A stretch of 64,000 nt of DNA from Allolobophora icterica (taxonomy: Eukaryota > Annelida > Clitellata > Crassiclitellata > Lumbricidae). Shown here piece after piece: positions 17,088-28,354 of this stretch; position 1 is the first letter of the stretch; each line of letters opens with the position of its first letter. The stretch is from contig OY744613.1 in assembly GCA_963556255.1 (NCBI GenBank), positions 43,950,291 to 44,014,290 of the forward strand, in the 5' to 3' direction. The translations under genes and the position numbers were made by a program. The notes beneath the pieces were generated by a model that made no database searches, had not been told where the DNA came from, and saw only the letters and a list, made by a program, of their open reading frames with translations.

Positions 17088-18614
17088 CTAGACTTGAGTG
17101 TCATCATTGCAATCCACCCGATCCTCCTTAAAAAAGTCAAATAAAGTGTCTTTCTGTGGAATATCATAGTGAGCACAACAGTGCTTCATGAATTCGTTTT
17201 CAGTTTCAAACATTTCATCACATATTCCACAACCATAAGTTCTCACAACGAAAAGATTTATATCAGCAGCAATTCTTGATTGGTGTCCAGAGATATGATT
17301 TTCACGAAGAATTGGATTTTGACTCGGCACTGATGAAAACTCTTTGCAGTTCTCTGTTACATACAAATCTTTTTCATCACAACAGCTGTTTTCACCAGCA
17401 CACATAGTAACGCTATTAGATGAAGTTTGTCCATGGCATCTCTTTGTCATCCTCAGCACGACACTTTGACATAACTCGCTCTTGTATGGTTTGTCCCCAT
17501 AATGTGTTCTTACATGGCAGTTCAGATCATCCACTTGTGCAAATGTTATGTTACATAATTGACATTGGTATGACTTTTCACTGTTGTGGGTTCTTAAGTG
17601 GCTTCTAAGAGTGCTTCTCTCTGCATACACTTTGTGACAAATATTGCCATTGTACTGGTTTTCCACAAACCGTTTTTCACTAAAACATTCGTCATCACGA
17701 GTATCAATGCTGAGAAGCTTACGTGAAGTACTTCCATGGAAGCTCTCTATCATGCCCGACACAATGCTTTGACATAATACGTTCTTGTATGGTTTGTGCC
17801 TGGAATTTACATGATAGTTGTGATCATCCATATGTGTGAAACTTTGGTTATTTGGTGTTTCTGATATGTGGGTTCGTATGTGTATCTTTAAAACATCAGT
17901 TCCTGTAAACGCTTTGTGACAGAAATTACACGTGTACGTAAAATCTCCAGTGTGGGTTTTTATGTGACTTTTGAGAACAGATTTCCTTCCAAATGCTTTG
18001 CTACATAATTTGCACGTGTATGGCTTACACCCAATGTGGGTTTTAATATGGACATCTAGACGCCCCTTGTGGGTAAATGCTTTATTGCACAAATGACATT
18101 TGTATGACTTTTCTCTAGTGTGGGTTATTAAGTGGTCTCTCAGATTGCTTCTCTCTCGATACTCTTTCGGACAAATATTACATTTGTACGGCTTTTCTCC
18201 AGTGTGGGATCTTATGTGCCTTTTCAGAACATCTTTTGCTACAAATGCTTTATAGCATAATATGCACTTATATGGCTTTTCTCCAGTGTGGGTTCTTACA
18301 TGATGTTTGAGAGTTTCACCTCGAGCAAATGCTTTGTTACATAAGTGACACTTGTAATGCTTTTCTCCGGTGTGGGTTCTTATGTGCCTTTTCAAACCTT
18401 CTTTCCCTGCATATGCTTTATGGCATAATATGCACTTATATGGCTTTTCTCCAGTGTGGCTTCTTACATGATGTTTGAAAGTTCCATCTCGTGTAAATGC
18501 TTTGTTACATAAGTGACACTTGTATGGATTTTCTCCAGTGTGTGTTCTCATGTGTTTTTCAAAATGATCAAAGCGTACAACTGTTTTCTGACATAAGTTG
18601 CACTTGTATGGCAT
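17088..18614 (-). CDS. ZNF1, C2H2 zinc-finger protein with signature C-terminal finger
   Basis: Nine well-formed C2H2 fingers (CxxC, 12, HxxxH) joined by TGEKPY-type linkers start at the chosen ATG at 18614 ([10 protein letters not shown]). Degenerate segments follow, then two more fingers (one with a lost first Cys), another degenerate segment, and the C-terminal finger YGCGICDEMFETENEFMKHCCAH shortened here to CGICDEMF...HCCAH. The frame is open further to 18755, but only a GTG starts it. An upstream ATG after a splice-acceptor-like AG at 18804-18805 reads NERKQYTC in another frame, and comparison with ZNF2 shows a 2-bp loss near 18745. So the ancestral N-terminus is broken, and the protein probably starts at 18614. 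It is expected to be a nuclear DNA-binding regulator; the target is unknown. Confidence 0.85.
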   Translation of the reverse strand: MPYKCNLCQKTVVRFDHFEKHMRTHTGENPYKCHLCNKAFTRDGTFKHHVRSHTGEKPYKCILCHKAYAGKEGLKRHIRTHTGEKHYKCHLCNKAFARGETLKHHVRTHTGEKPYKCILCYKAFVAKDVLKRHIRSHTGEKPYKCNICPKEYRERSNLRDHLITHTREKSYKCHLCNKAFTHKGRLDVHIKTHIGCKPYTCKLCSKAFGRKSVLKSHIKTHTGDFTYTCNFCHKAFTGTDVLKIHIRTHISETPNNQSFTHMDDHNYHVNSRHKPYKNVLCQSIVSGMIESFHGSTSRKLLSIDTRDDECFSEKRFVENQYNGNICHKVYAERSTLRSHLRTHNSEKSYQCQLCNITFAQVDDLNCHVRTHYGDKPYKSELCQSVVLRMTKRCHGQTSSNSVTMCAGENSCCDEKDLYVTENCKEFSSVPSQNPILRENHISGHQSRIAADINLFVVRTYGCGICDEMFETENEFMKHCCAHYDIPQKDTLFDFFKEDRVDCNDDTQV

Positions 18615-19229
18615 TTCTGCGATGAGGCGTTCTCTTGCACGACATTCTGGTTTACTGTTCTGTGCAAACACTTGGTGGCGTAAACTGCATTTGCACTGAT
18701 TTTTTCCACTGAAGTTAGTTTGACCGAATTTTAAGCAGGAACTCTGCAAATTCACATGTGTATTGTTTTCTTTCGTTGATCATACATGCTTGCATCTTGA
18801 GATCTTCAAAAGAGTAAAAATATTAAAATTTCTTCATTCTAAATATTACTCTGAAAGAGGTAAACATTTGTGCTTAAAAGGTTAGACCCATTTAAATGTG
18901 ACTTTGTGTAAGAGGTTCATAATTATTACTTCAAGTATTCATTCATTCGTGCCGAGCATTTATTTCAAGCCATGCAATACAACTAATTATTCAGAGCCCC
19001 AGTCTAACACTGGCTAAAGAGAAAAGTTTTTAATGTTCTTATGTAAGCTACATGCAGTGTCCCAGGCTATAGAAACGTGTAGATAAGGCAGAAAGGATGG
19101 AAAGGAAGACAGGAAAGAAATCTTTTTCTATTATGAAATCAGGTTTTGCCAATTTGTGACAGTGTTTGTTGTCTTGTCTCAAACTTTTCCTTTTAAGCAC
19201 CATGTGTATTTGCGTCAATCAGGTTCCAT

Positions 19230-19301
19230 GACAAATGGTTCACCACAAATGGTTCACCTTCAAGTGGTTCACGGATAAGTGGTTCACGACAAATGGTTCA
19301 C
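19230..19301. repeat. Tandem ACAAATGGTTCAC array beside core repeats (type E1)
   Basis: About five degenerate copies of a 13-17 bp unit (ACAAATGGTTCAC, CAAGTGGTTCAC, ATAAGTGGTTCAC) run directly into core repeats (CATCTTCTAGTTTGAGC) up to 19402. A similar array with the same neighbour starts at about 63890. Confidence 0.75.
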
Positions 19302-19410
19302 TATATTTCATGATCTTCCATCTTCTAGTTTGAGCTATAGTTCCATCGATCATCCAGCTTCTATTTTGAATTTTACTGCGACATGTTTTCATCGATAGAG
19401 CAGTGTAAAG

Positions 19411-19728
19411 CAGCGGTTCTCAACCTTTTGAGACTCAAGGACCACTTGTAAATGTTGTGTCTCGGTAGAGGACCACCACTATAAATTGTGGCAAAAGAAA
19501 TTAATACAAAAGAAATTTTTGGCCATAATCCGTGTATCATTAGGTTCATGCCCCCATCAAGCCGATTCTAGCGATTGAAATAAAACTAGAATTTAAAAAA
19601 ATGGCAAAATATGTCCGTCTGCTTGTTTTTAATTATAAAAAATAAAACTTGTAGGTCTTGCTCGCAGACCACCAGGCAGATGGCTGCGGACCACCAGTGG
19701 TCCGCGGACCACAGGTTGAGAACCACTG
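19411..19728. mobile_element. hAT-type MITE with perfect 8-bp target duplication
   Basis: Inverted termini CAGCGGTTCTCAACC and GGTTGAGAACCACTG bound a 318-bp element flanked by GTGTAAAG on both sides (19403-19410 and 19729-19736). The termini are typical of hAT non-autonomous elements. It has inserted into core-repeat DNA, which continues after 19737. Confidence 0.93.
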
Positions 19729-20319
19729 GTGTAAAGAATACAAAATAATTTCCGTTAAAACCTGGATTTATGAAAATATAGCTCAAACTAGAAGCTGAAC
19801 GAGCGATTAAACAAATAATAACAATAGCAATAATAACAGATTGTTACATTCTGTTGACAGTTACACTCAGCATTTTTCTAACTGCACTTTACCACCAATC
19901 ACTATGAGCATCAGCATTTTACCCTTTGCCAATCAGCAATTGGCAAATCAGCATTTAACCCGTGCCAAAAAATGTCGCGTGGTCATAATATAAAATGCCC
20001 TGTCATATCGGATTTGGCAATCCTGGGTTTTGGCGTCCGAAATTATTTTCATTGACACGTAATAATACAATATTTATTAATAAAATAAATAATCATTGTT
20101 TAAGAAGAAGAAGAAGATCGAAAGTCTAGTTTCAGCCATATTTTAATCGAGCATCCCGCTTCTAGTTTGAGCTATATTTCATTAGTCTTCCAACTTCTAG
20201 TTTGAGTTTTACTATGAAATGTTTTCATCGCTCATCCGCGGAAATTATATCGGCGCTAAAATGATATATTTTCATCGCAATTCCAACTTCTATTTCGAGT
20301 TTTATTATATAATATTTTC

Positions 20320-21016
20320 GGTAAACCTCCAGTTTAGGTGCTCTAATTAAGCATGTACACTTTTATAGTGGATAGTTATCAGCAACACTGATGATTTAGA
20401 AAATGTAACTGAAACTAGAGGCTGGATGATCAACGAACATTATTACATAATAAAACTTAAACTAGAAGTTGGAATAGCGATGAAAATAGGCCTATATCTT
20501 GTTAGCGCCGATATCATTGCCATGGGTGAGCGATGAAAACGTTCATAGAAGAACTGAAATCAGAGGCTGGATTAGCAGTCTTGTCCTTGAGACCAAGGTC
20601 TTGGTCTCAAGTGCACTCGAGTTCGTTTTTAAAAGTCTTGGTCTTGGCCTTGAGACCCAAGTCATGGTCTTGAGGTTCAAAGTCTTGGCCTTGATCTTGA
20701 GGTTTAAGGTCTTGACAACCAGACTGTGGATTAGTGATGAAAAGATAGCTCAAACTAGAAGTTGGGATTCTTGATGAAAACATAGCCCAAACTAAAAGCT
20801 GGAAGAGCGATGAAAATAGAGATCAAACTAGAAGCTGGAAGAGCGATGAAAATGGAGCTCAAACTAGAAGCTGGAAGAGCGATGAAAATGTAACTGAAAG
20901 TAGAAGTTGGATGAGTGATGAAAATATAGCACAAACAAAATGTCAAAATACTAACCAAAGAATAATGCACATGATTTCAATGAAAATAATTAAAGCACCT
21001 AAACTGGAGGATTACC
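20320..21016. mobile_element. Nested element D, GGTAAACCTCCAG-terminal type
   Basis: Inverted ends GGTAAACCTCCAGTTTAGGTG (first 20 bases used as the motif) and its inverse at 20987-21016 lie inside MITE A2. The joined flanks AATATTTTC and CATCGCTAATGG restore the usual core-repeat sequence, so this is an insertion with no or a 1-bp duplication. It includes a run of exact 36-bp units at 20790-20930. Confidence 0.65.
20575..20722. repeat. Low-complexity GTCTTGGTCTTGAG repeats
   Basis: Irregular repeats of TCTTGGTCTTGAG-like units interrupt the core-repeat region of element D. Microsatellite-like; no coding evidence. Confidence 0.7.
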
Positions 21017-21251
21017 CATCGCTAATGGATTATAAATTATTTCGGACGCTAAAACCCAGTATTACCTTGGATTTTAGCTCATCTCCATCTCACAGCGGGA
21101 TGTACGTGTTGTATCGCGTGGTTATCTCGGTTCCAATGGTCTCACTGATATTCTTAGACAGTTATTGCGCAAGGTCTACATATTTGTAAAGCTATAGATT
21201 TAACAATAAGTTTTGAATGTTAAGTGAATGAAATATGCGAAATTTAACTCA

Positions 21252-21390
21252 CCTAAATAGGAAAAATTATCAAAAATCGTATTGAAGCATTTCGTCTTTC
21301 CGTTAAAATGGCGTTCCACAATAAACTTACTGAATATGCTAGTAACTAGAAGTTGGATTTCCAACACGTTTTCATCTAGCGATTGAAATA
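21252..21390 (-). promoter_or_regulatory. ZNF upstream module P1 (probable first exon/promoter of ZNF1)
   Basis: On the minus strand TTCAATCGCTAGA (near 21388), CCAACTTCTAG (near 21350) and AACGCCATTTTAA (21315-21303) precede a strong donor TTTAG/GTGAGT (intron from 21252). The order is conserved in P2 and partly in P3 to P5. It lies 2.6 kb upstream of the ZNF1 coding exon on the same strand. CGCCATTTT matches the YY1-type site; binding is inference. Confidence 0.55.
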
Positions 21391-22837
<1,447 letters not shown>

Positions 22838-24424
22838 TCAACAAGAATAATCCTGAAATAAGTCAAACAAAGTGCCTTTTGGTGGCATGTCATGATGAGC
22901 ACAGCAGTGCTTCATGAATTCCTTTTCAATTTCAAACATTTCATCACATATTCCACAACCATAGTTTCTCACAACAAAAGGCTTTATGACAGCAGCAGTT
23001 GTCGATTGGTGTCCAGATAAATGATTTTCATGAGGACTTGGATTTTTACTCTGCACTGTAGGCAAAGCTTTTTCAAAAAAACTGTCATCAGCAGCATACA
23101 TAGTAAATCTCTTAGACGAAGTTTGACCCTGAAAGCTCTCTGTCACCCTCAGCACACCACTTTGACATAACTCACTCTTGTACGGTCTTCCCCCATAATG
23201 TGTTCTTACATGGCAGCTCAGATCATCCACTTGTGCAAATGTTATGTTACATAATTGACATTTGTATGAATTTTCTCTGTTGTGGGTTCTTAAGTGGCTT
23301 CTAAGAGTGCTTCTCTCTGCATATACTTTGTGACATAAATTACAAAAGTATGGTTTTTCTCCAGTATGGGTTCGTATATGCCTTTTGACAACATCTTTCC
23401 CAACAAATGCTTTGTGACATATATGGCACTTAAATGGCTTTTCGTCAGTGTGCAGTCTTAAATGAAATTTGAGAGTTCCACTTCGTGCAAATACTTTGTT
23501 GCATAACTCACATTTGTATGGCTTTTCTCCAGTGTGAGCTGTCGTGTGCACTTTCACAGAATTTGTCTTTGGAAATCCTTTGGGACAAATATTGTTGTGC
23601 TGGGTTTCTGCAAACCGTTTTTCAGTAAAACAGTTGTCATGACGGGTATCAACGCAGAATATCTTACGTGAAGTACTTCCCTGGTATCTCTCGGTCATGC
23701 TCGACACAATGCTTTGACATAATACATTCTTGTATGGTTTTTGCCCAGAATTTACATGATAGTTGTGATCTTCCATATGTGTGAAACTTTGGTTGTTTGG
23801 TTTTTCTGCTATGTGGGTTCGTATGTGTCTCTTTAAAACATCAGTTCCTATAAACGCTTTGTGACAGAAATTACACTTGTATGTAAAATCTCCAGTGTGG
23901 GTTCTTATGTGGCTTTTGAGAACAGATTTCCTTCCAAATGCTTTGCTACATAATTTGCACTTGTATGGCTTACACCCAGTGTGGGTTTTTATATGGGTAC
24001 CTAGATGGGCCTTCTGGGCAAATGCTTTATTGCATAAATGACATTTGTATGGCTTTTCTCCAGTGTGGGTTATTAAGTGGCTTCTCAGGCTGCTTCTCTC
24101 TTGATACTCCTTCTGACATATATTACATTTGTATGGCCTTTCTCCAGTGTGGGTTCTAATATGCCTTTTCAGAACATCTTTCCCTACAAATGCTTTATGG
24201 CATAATATGCACTTATATGGCTTTTCTCCAGTGTGGGTTCTTACATGATGTTTCAGAGTTCCAGGTCGTGTAAATGCTTTGTTACAGAAGGGACACTTGT
24301 ATGGCTTTTCTCCAGTGTGTGTTCTCATGTGTTTTTTAAAATGATCAAAGCGTACAATTGTTTTCTGACATAAACTGCACCTGTAAGTCCTGTATGGCTT
24401 TTGCGACTTTCTCTTGTACGACAT
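22838..24424 (-). CDS. ZNF2, C2H2 zinc-finger protein, paralogue of ZNF1
   Basis: 528 residues from the ATG at 24424 (MSYKRKSQ). Seven fingers in a row follow the start, then a degenerate spacer (NNQSFTHMEDHNYH...), a decayed finger, four further good fingers, another decayed segment (YKSELCQSGV) and the shared C-terminal finger YGCGICDEMFEIEKEFMKHC. Order and sequence match ZNF1 closely, but ZNF2 keeps a block of fingers that ZNF1 lacks. The older N-terminus (NERKQHTCEFAQ in another frame, 24434-24560) is separated by small indels near 24420, so the present start looks secondary. An acceptor-like AG sits near 24588. It is probably a nuclear DNA-binding protein; the target is unknown. Confidence 0.87.
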   Translation of the reverse strand: MSYKRKSQKPYRTYRCSLCQKTIVRFDHFKKHMRTHTGEKPYKCPFCNKAFTRPGTLKHHVRTHTGEKPYKCILCHKAFVGKDVLKRHIRTHTGERPYKCNICQKEYQERSSLRSHLITHTGEKPYKCHLCNKAFAQKAHLGTHIKTHTGCKPYKCKLCSKAFGRKSVLKSHIRTHTGDFTYKCNFCHKAFIGTDVLKRHIRTHIAEKPNNQSFTHMEDHNYHVNSGQKPYKNVLCQSIVSSMTERYQGSTSRKIFCVDTRHDNCFTEKRFAETQHNNICPKGFPKTNSVKVHTTAHTGEKPYKCELCNKVFARSGTLKFHLRLHTDEKPFKCHICHKAFVGKDVVKRHIRTHTGEKPYFCNLCHKVYAERSTLRSHLRTHNRENSYKCQLCNITFAQVDDLSCHVRTHYGGRPYKSELCQSGVLRVTESFQGQTSSKRFTMYAADDSFFEKALPTVQSKNPSPHENHLSGHQSTTAAVIKPFVVRNYGCGICDEMFEIEKEFMKHCCAHHDMPPKGTLFDLFQDYSC

Positions 24425-24776
24425 TCCAGTTTACTTTTCGGTTGAAATGCTTGGTGACATAAATTGGAGTTGCATGGACTTTTTCCACTGAAGTTAGTTT
24501 GATAGAATTTTAAGCAGAAACTCTGTGCAAATTCACACGTGTGTTGTTTTCTTTCGTTGATATCACTTTTTTTGCATCTTGAGACCTTCAACAGAGTAAA
24601 AATATTACAAAATTTGTTTTTACTGAATTTGTGCATTATTGTAAAAGATATCCAGAGATACAAGTGGCACAAGCACAGACTAAAGCTGTTAGAGATAACT
24701 TTAACAGAGATAAACTTTTAAATGTGTCTTTGTGTAATAGGTTCATAATTATTACTTCAACAGATCACTTGTACGT

Positions 24777-24831
24777 AAGTTCATTCATTCATTCATTCAA
24801 TCATTCATTCATTCATTCACTCATTCAGACC
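24777..24831. repeat. (ATTC)n microsatellite
   Basis: Short imperfect run of TTCATTCATTCATTC upstream of ZNF2. The flanking 24832-24960 resembles 18960-19085 upstream of ZNF1, so both belong to the duplicated gene unit. Confidence 0.85.
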
Positions 24832-25634
24832 ATTTATTTAAAGCCATTCAATACAACTAATTATGCAGAGCCCCAGTTTTGCAGTGGGTAAAGAGAACAG
24901 TTTTAATGTTCTTACAAGTGTAAGGTACATGCAGTGTGCCAGGTTTTAAAAAAACATGTAGAAATGGTTTAAGGATATTGAACTAATAACCGAAAGGGAA
25001 GGATTTGCACTGTGAAACTTAATTTGAACTGGTCAATTTTTGGAAAAGCTGTACGGGGTGGTGATTATTCCTAAATTATCAACGGCAGAATGGATGAATA
25101 CAAAGGAAGACAGAAAGAAATAAAACTGTTTATGATGAAATGTGACAGTGGTTCTGTTATTTCAAACTTGTTAATTTTAAGTACTGTGTATATTTTCTGA
25201 TATACAACAATGATTACCAAAATGGTAGTTATTTCACCAGTGTTATGTGTAGCTGCTGTTCTTTATTATCAGTTAGCCACTGACGTGAAGTTAGTTCCAT
25301 AAAATCTGCAAATACATGCTTCCAAGTGCAATTGTGCAGAGTTTATATTGAATATAAATTAATGTAATGGTGCACGCAGTAAACCGTAATTCCATGGGAC
25401 ACACTGAGTGCATTAATCTTGTGAAACTGCCTAAAACGTGAGTCAGCATCCTACAGTAGATGAACACAGTCATGCAGATGAGTTCGTGCTTTTCACATCA
25501 CATCTGCCCGTAAATATAGAAAATGTTGGGTTTCGCGTAACCTTCGACTATAGACATACTGTTGTCTGACAGAGTGAAAAAAATAATAAAAAATATAAAT
25601 GATGCTAACTGGAAAAAAAGCAAAATTTAACTGA

Positions 25635-25766
25635 CCTGTATAGCAAAACTGTGAATAATCGTACTGAATGTTTCAGTATTTCAATCTCGTTAAAATGGCG
25701 TTCAATAGGTCGACTATGTTAGTAACTAGAAGTTGGAGTTACGATACAGTTTTCATCTAGCGATTG
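25635..25766 (-). promoter_or_regulatory. ZNF upstream module P2 (probable first exon/promoter of ZNF2)
   Basis: On the minus strand TTCAATCGCTAGATGAAAAC, then CCAACTTCTAGTTACTA, then GAACGCCATTTTAACG (about 25702-25687), then a donor-like TACAG/GTCAGT (intron from 25635). It lies 1.2 kb upstream of ZNF2. The similarity to P1 over the whole module supports common descent of the two gene units. Confidence 0.55.
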
Positions 25767-25925
25767 AAGACTACATTGTATTTGTTGCTACTGAACCTAA
25801 ACGCTGTAACAAAATCGTAACTTACGACAGCATAACTGCTGTAAAATAGGCCTAATGATTGCATAGGCGTACTAGTCTTGACAATAGGTGAATGGTCAGA
25901 GAATCGTCTATGTAGTTCAGAAATT

Positions 25926-26345
25926 AATAATAATAATAATCTTTTCTTTATTTCGAGAAAACCTAGGCCTACTCAGAAGCGCTCGCAGCCCAGCCACGGC
26001 AATAGAGACAAGACTTGAGCACTTGTAAAGAGCAACCCCTGGGTACTCAATGGGGATTAAGCGAATCTCTAACGGAAGACCATTCCAAATGAAGGGCCCA
26101 CGCTGACCAGTAATAGAGAAAGCCCGGCGTTGTCTAATAGTGGAGTAAGCCCGGGGGACTAAAAAGTTCCCCCCCCCCCAGAGGAAGACCGATGAGCACG
26201 TCGGTCAACTGAATCAGAGACCGGGCGGCTTAGCTCACACAGATAGGCCGGGGCACAGCCTAACAGACAGCGCCAAACTAGTATAGCAACCCTGTAGCAG
26301 ATAAGCTGCGGGATAGGGAGCCAATGCAGCACATCACGCATGTCA
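25926..26345 (-). mobile_element. 3' end of a non-LTR retrotransposon (CR1/L2-like)
   Basis: The minus-strand frame near 26341-26159 reads LHWLPIPQLICYRVAILVW then GCAPAYLCELSRPVS, the usual end of the CR1/L2/Jockey reverse-transcriptase reading frame. A further frame gives WNGLPLEIRL. It ends in an (ATT)n tail (25926-25941 read in plus). It is 5'-truncated and frame-shifted. Confidence 0.75.
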
Positions 26346-27600
26346 TAACTAATACTGAGTTAGCCTTATTTGCTACTTCAGTGCATTGCCATGAAGGTTT
26401 TGCACTCTTGTGCACAATGACTCCCAAGTTCATTTCTTCCTCAATCACTTACAATGCCTTACCCCACCCAACCCCACCCCACCCCCGACATTCCATATGT
26501 TGTCTCGTTGCCTCCATGGGCGTCCGGAGGAGGTACATGGGGGGGGCGCTTTCCCCCTGGATTCTTAAAATTGTCTTTTTTCTGTGTTCATGAATAGCTT
26601 TATGGAAAACGTCATTAATTTTGATCCCCCAGAAAAATGTTGTCCCCATGGAAAAATATTGTCCCTCAGAAAAATTCCTGCGGACGTACATGGTTGTCTC
26701 TCTTCCCCATATGCATCATTGAGCACTTTTCTCAAATTAAAGAGCATTTGCCAGTCCTGCGACCATCTGAACATGCTTCTTAAAATCCAATCATCTATAT
26801 CATTAACAAAAATACGACCAGCAGTGACCCAAACACTGATCCTTTTGGCACTCCACTTAGCACTGTTGTTCAGCTAGAATGCTTATCACCATGTCCCATG
26901 CCCACCTTTTGTCTTCTACTTGAAAACCAACTTTTAATCCATGTTAGTACCTGCCCTCTAATCCCTCTTGATTGCAACTTTTTGGACAGCCTTGGCAAAA
27001 TCTAGGTAATTTATGTCTACAGGTGTTCCCTCATCAATCCTCTAATAGATCTCCTCAAAGAACACCAACAGATTTGGCAAAAAAAGAACGGCCTCTGGTA
27101 AATCCAATGTAGACCGTCCATTATAATACTTCTGTTCATTAAAATGTTCCACTATATTATACTTATTGATTCTTTCAATGACCTTGCACACCACACTGGT
27201 TTAAACTGACTGGTCTGTAGTTACTGGTTCGCTTCTATCACCTCTTTAAACAATGGCACCATGAGTGCATCACTCCATTCAATTAATCAAGGTACAAGGC
27301 ATTACATTCTCGTGGCCTGTGTCGCGGTATATATCCAGTCTGCATTGATTTATTGAATATCTGGGATAATACCTCTCCAAATCCTTCCCTCGTTTCATGC
27401 AAGACATTGGATGGAGTTCTTTTATGCCTGGATCCTTGTCGCCTTTTAGCCTTATCAGTTGTTCCACCACACTTCCCTTAAGAAACACTACCTGTGATAA
27501 TCCATTCTCAACGGTCGAAAAGTTTGTTCAGGCACAGGGATGTTTCGTAATTCTTCTAAAGTAAACACTGAGCTTAAGTATTTATTGAGTAGTTCAGCTG
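26346..27600 (-). mobile_element. Decayed CR1-like LINE reverse-transcriptase fragment
   Basis: Minus-strand translation gives, with frame changes, LNKYLSSVFTLEELR near 27590, FNKSMQTGYIPRHR near 27330, KLQSRGIRGQVLTWIKSWF near 26950, SGVPKGSVFG near 26850, WSQDWQMLFN near 26755 and LGVIVHKSAKPSWQC near 26420. These are in the right order for a CR1-type reverse transcriptase. An about 210-bp unrelated insert (roughly 26475-26690) separates the last two. Confidence 0.75.
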
Positions 27601-27667
27601 CATCCACATCATCCACAATAACGTCTCCCTTTCCACCTTCGTTTTTCAATGGCCCTATCATGCAGGT

Positions 27668-27832
27668 ACCTGCCCGCTATTCCGGGGTCCGCTATTCCGG
27701 GATTCTGCTGGAATATACATACATACAACATACATATATGCATACACACATGCATACATACATGCATACATAATACACGTATGCATGTATGTATATTCTG
27801 GCGGACCCCCGGAATAGTGGACCGGAACCATA
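27668..27832. repeat. Foldback element with CATA-rich centre
   Basis: The left arm (CGCTATTCCGGGGTCCGC ... GGAATATACATAC) is matched by an inverted right arm (GTATGTATATTC ... GCGGACCCCCGGAATAG). The centre is a CATACATA microsatellite. It could extrude a long hairpin. No target duplication identified. Confidence 0.75.
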
Positions 27833-27839
27833 ATGCATT

Positions 27840-28354
27840 TCTTTCTATACTTACTTCTCACTATAGTTGTAGAAACTCTTAGTTATCCTCCTTAACATAA
27901 CTTCTGCCTGCACTTCCCCACTTTTGTGACCATATTGATCTGTCTACTTCCCTTATTCTTCTTAACACTTTAATGACGAGCGAGCACTAAAATATATGGA
28001 AAACCAATCACACTCTTCGTTAAACGGTTTATAGTAAAAGCAAAGCAAGATCAACCACAACAAGAACAAACATACCTAAACCGATGCCCTAACATTGCAC
28101 ACTTCATGCCACACGTTAAATTTTAAGCATAAATAAAGCAGATATTACAGAATCACACAAATATTTTAAATTCTAGCTAAAGTAACAAAGTCTTCTGCAT
28201 GATTACGCCTTTGTGCCAAATTTTTCACTTATCACAAAATTTAATATCCAATGTCATTTGCATACCAACTTCCAATCTCTCTTGATTAATTTATCCAAAC
28301 ACTAGATAAAAAATTGCATATTTATATCTATAATTCCACTATATATATGTATAT
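27840..28354. other. Downstream region of ZNF3, no recognised gene
   Basis: AT-rich sequence downstream of the ZNF3 stop, probably including its 3' UTR. No conserved coding frame. Confidence 0.5.

Larger units (their letters stand above)
20016..21066. mobile_element. MITE A2, GGCAATCC/GGTAATAC-terminal type, with a nested element
   Basis: Termini GGCAATCCTGGGTTTTGGCG and its inverse at 21040-21066 match MITE A1. Flanks TCGGATTT (20008-20015) and TTGGATTT (21067-21074) agree at 7 of 8 positions, as expected for a target duplication. Inside lie core repeats and a second inverted-repeat pair at 20320 and 21016. Confidence 0.82.

Noticed and set aside
20755..20970. Frames with 12-residue ASSLSSIFIALP repeats
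   Set aside because: The 36-bp core repeat is divisible by three, so repeat peptides appear by chance. The same is true at 15165-15365.
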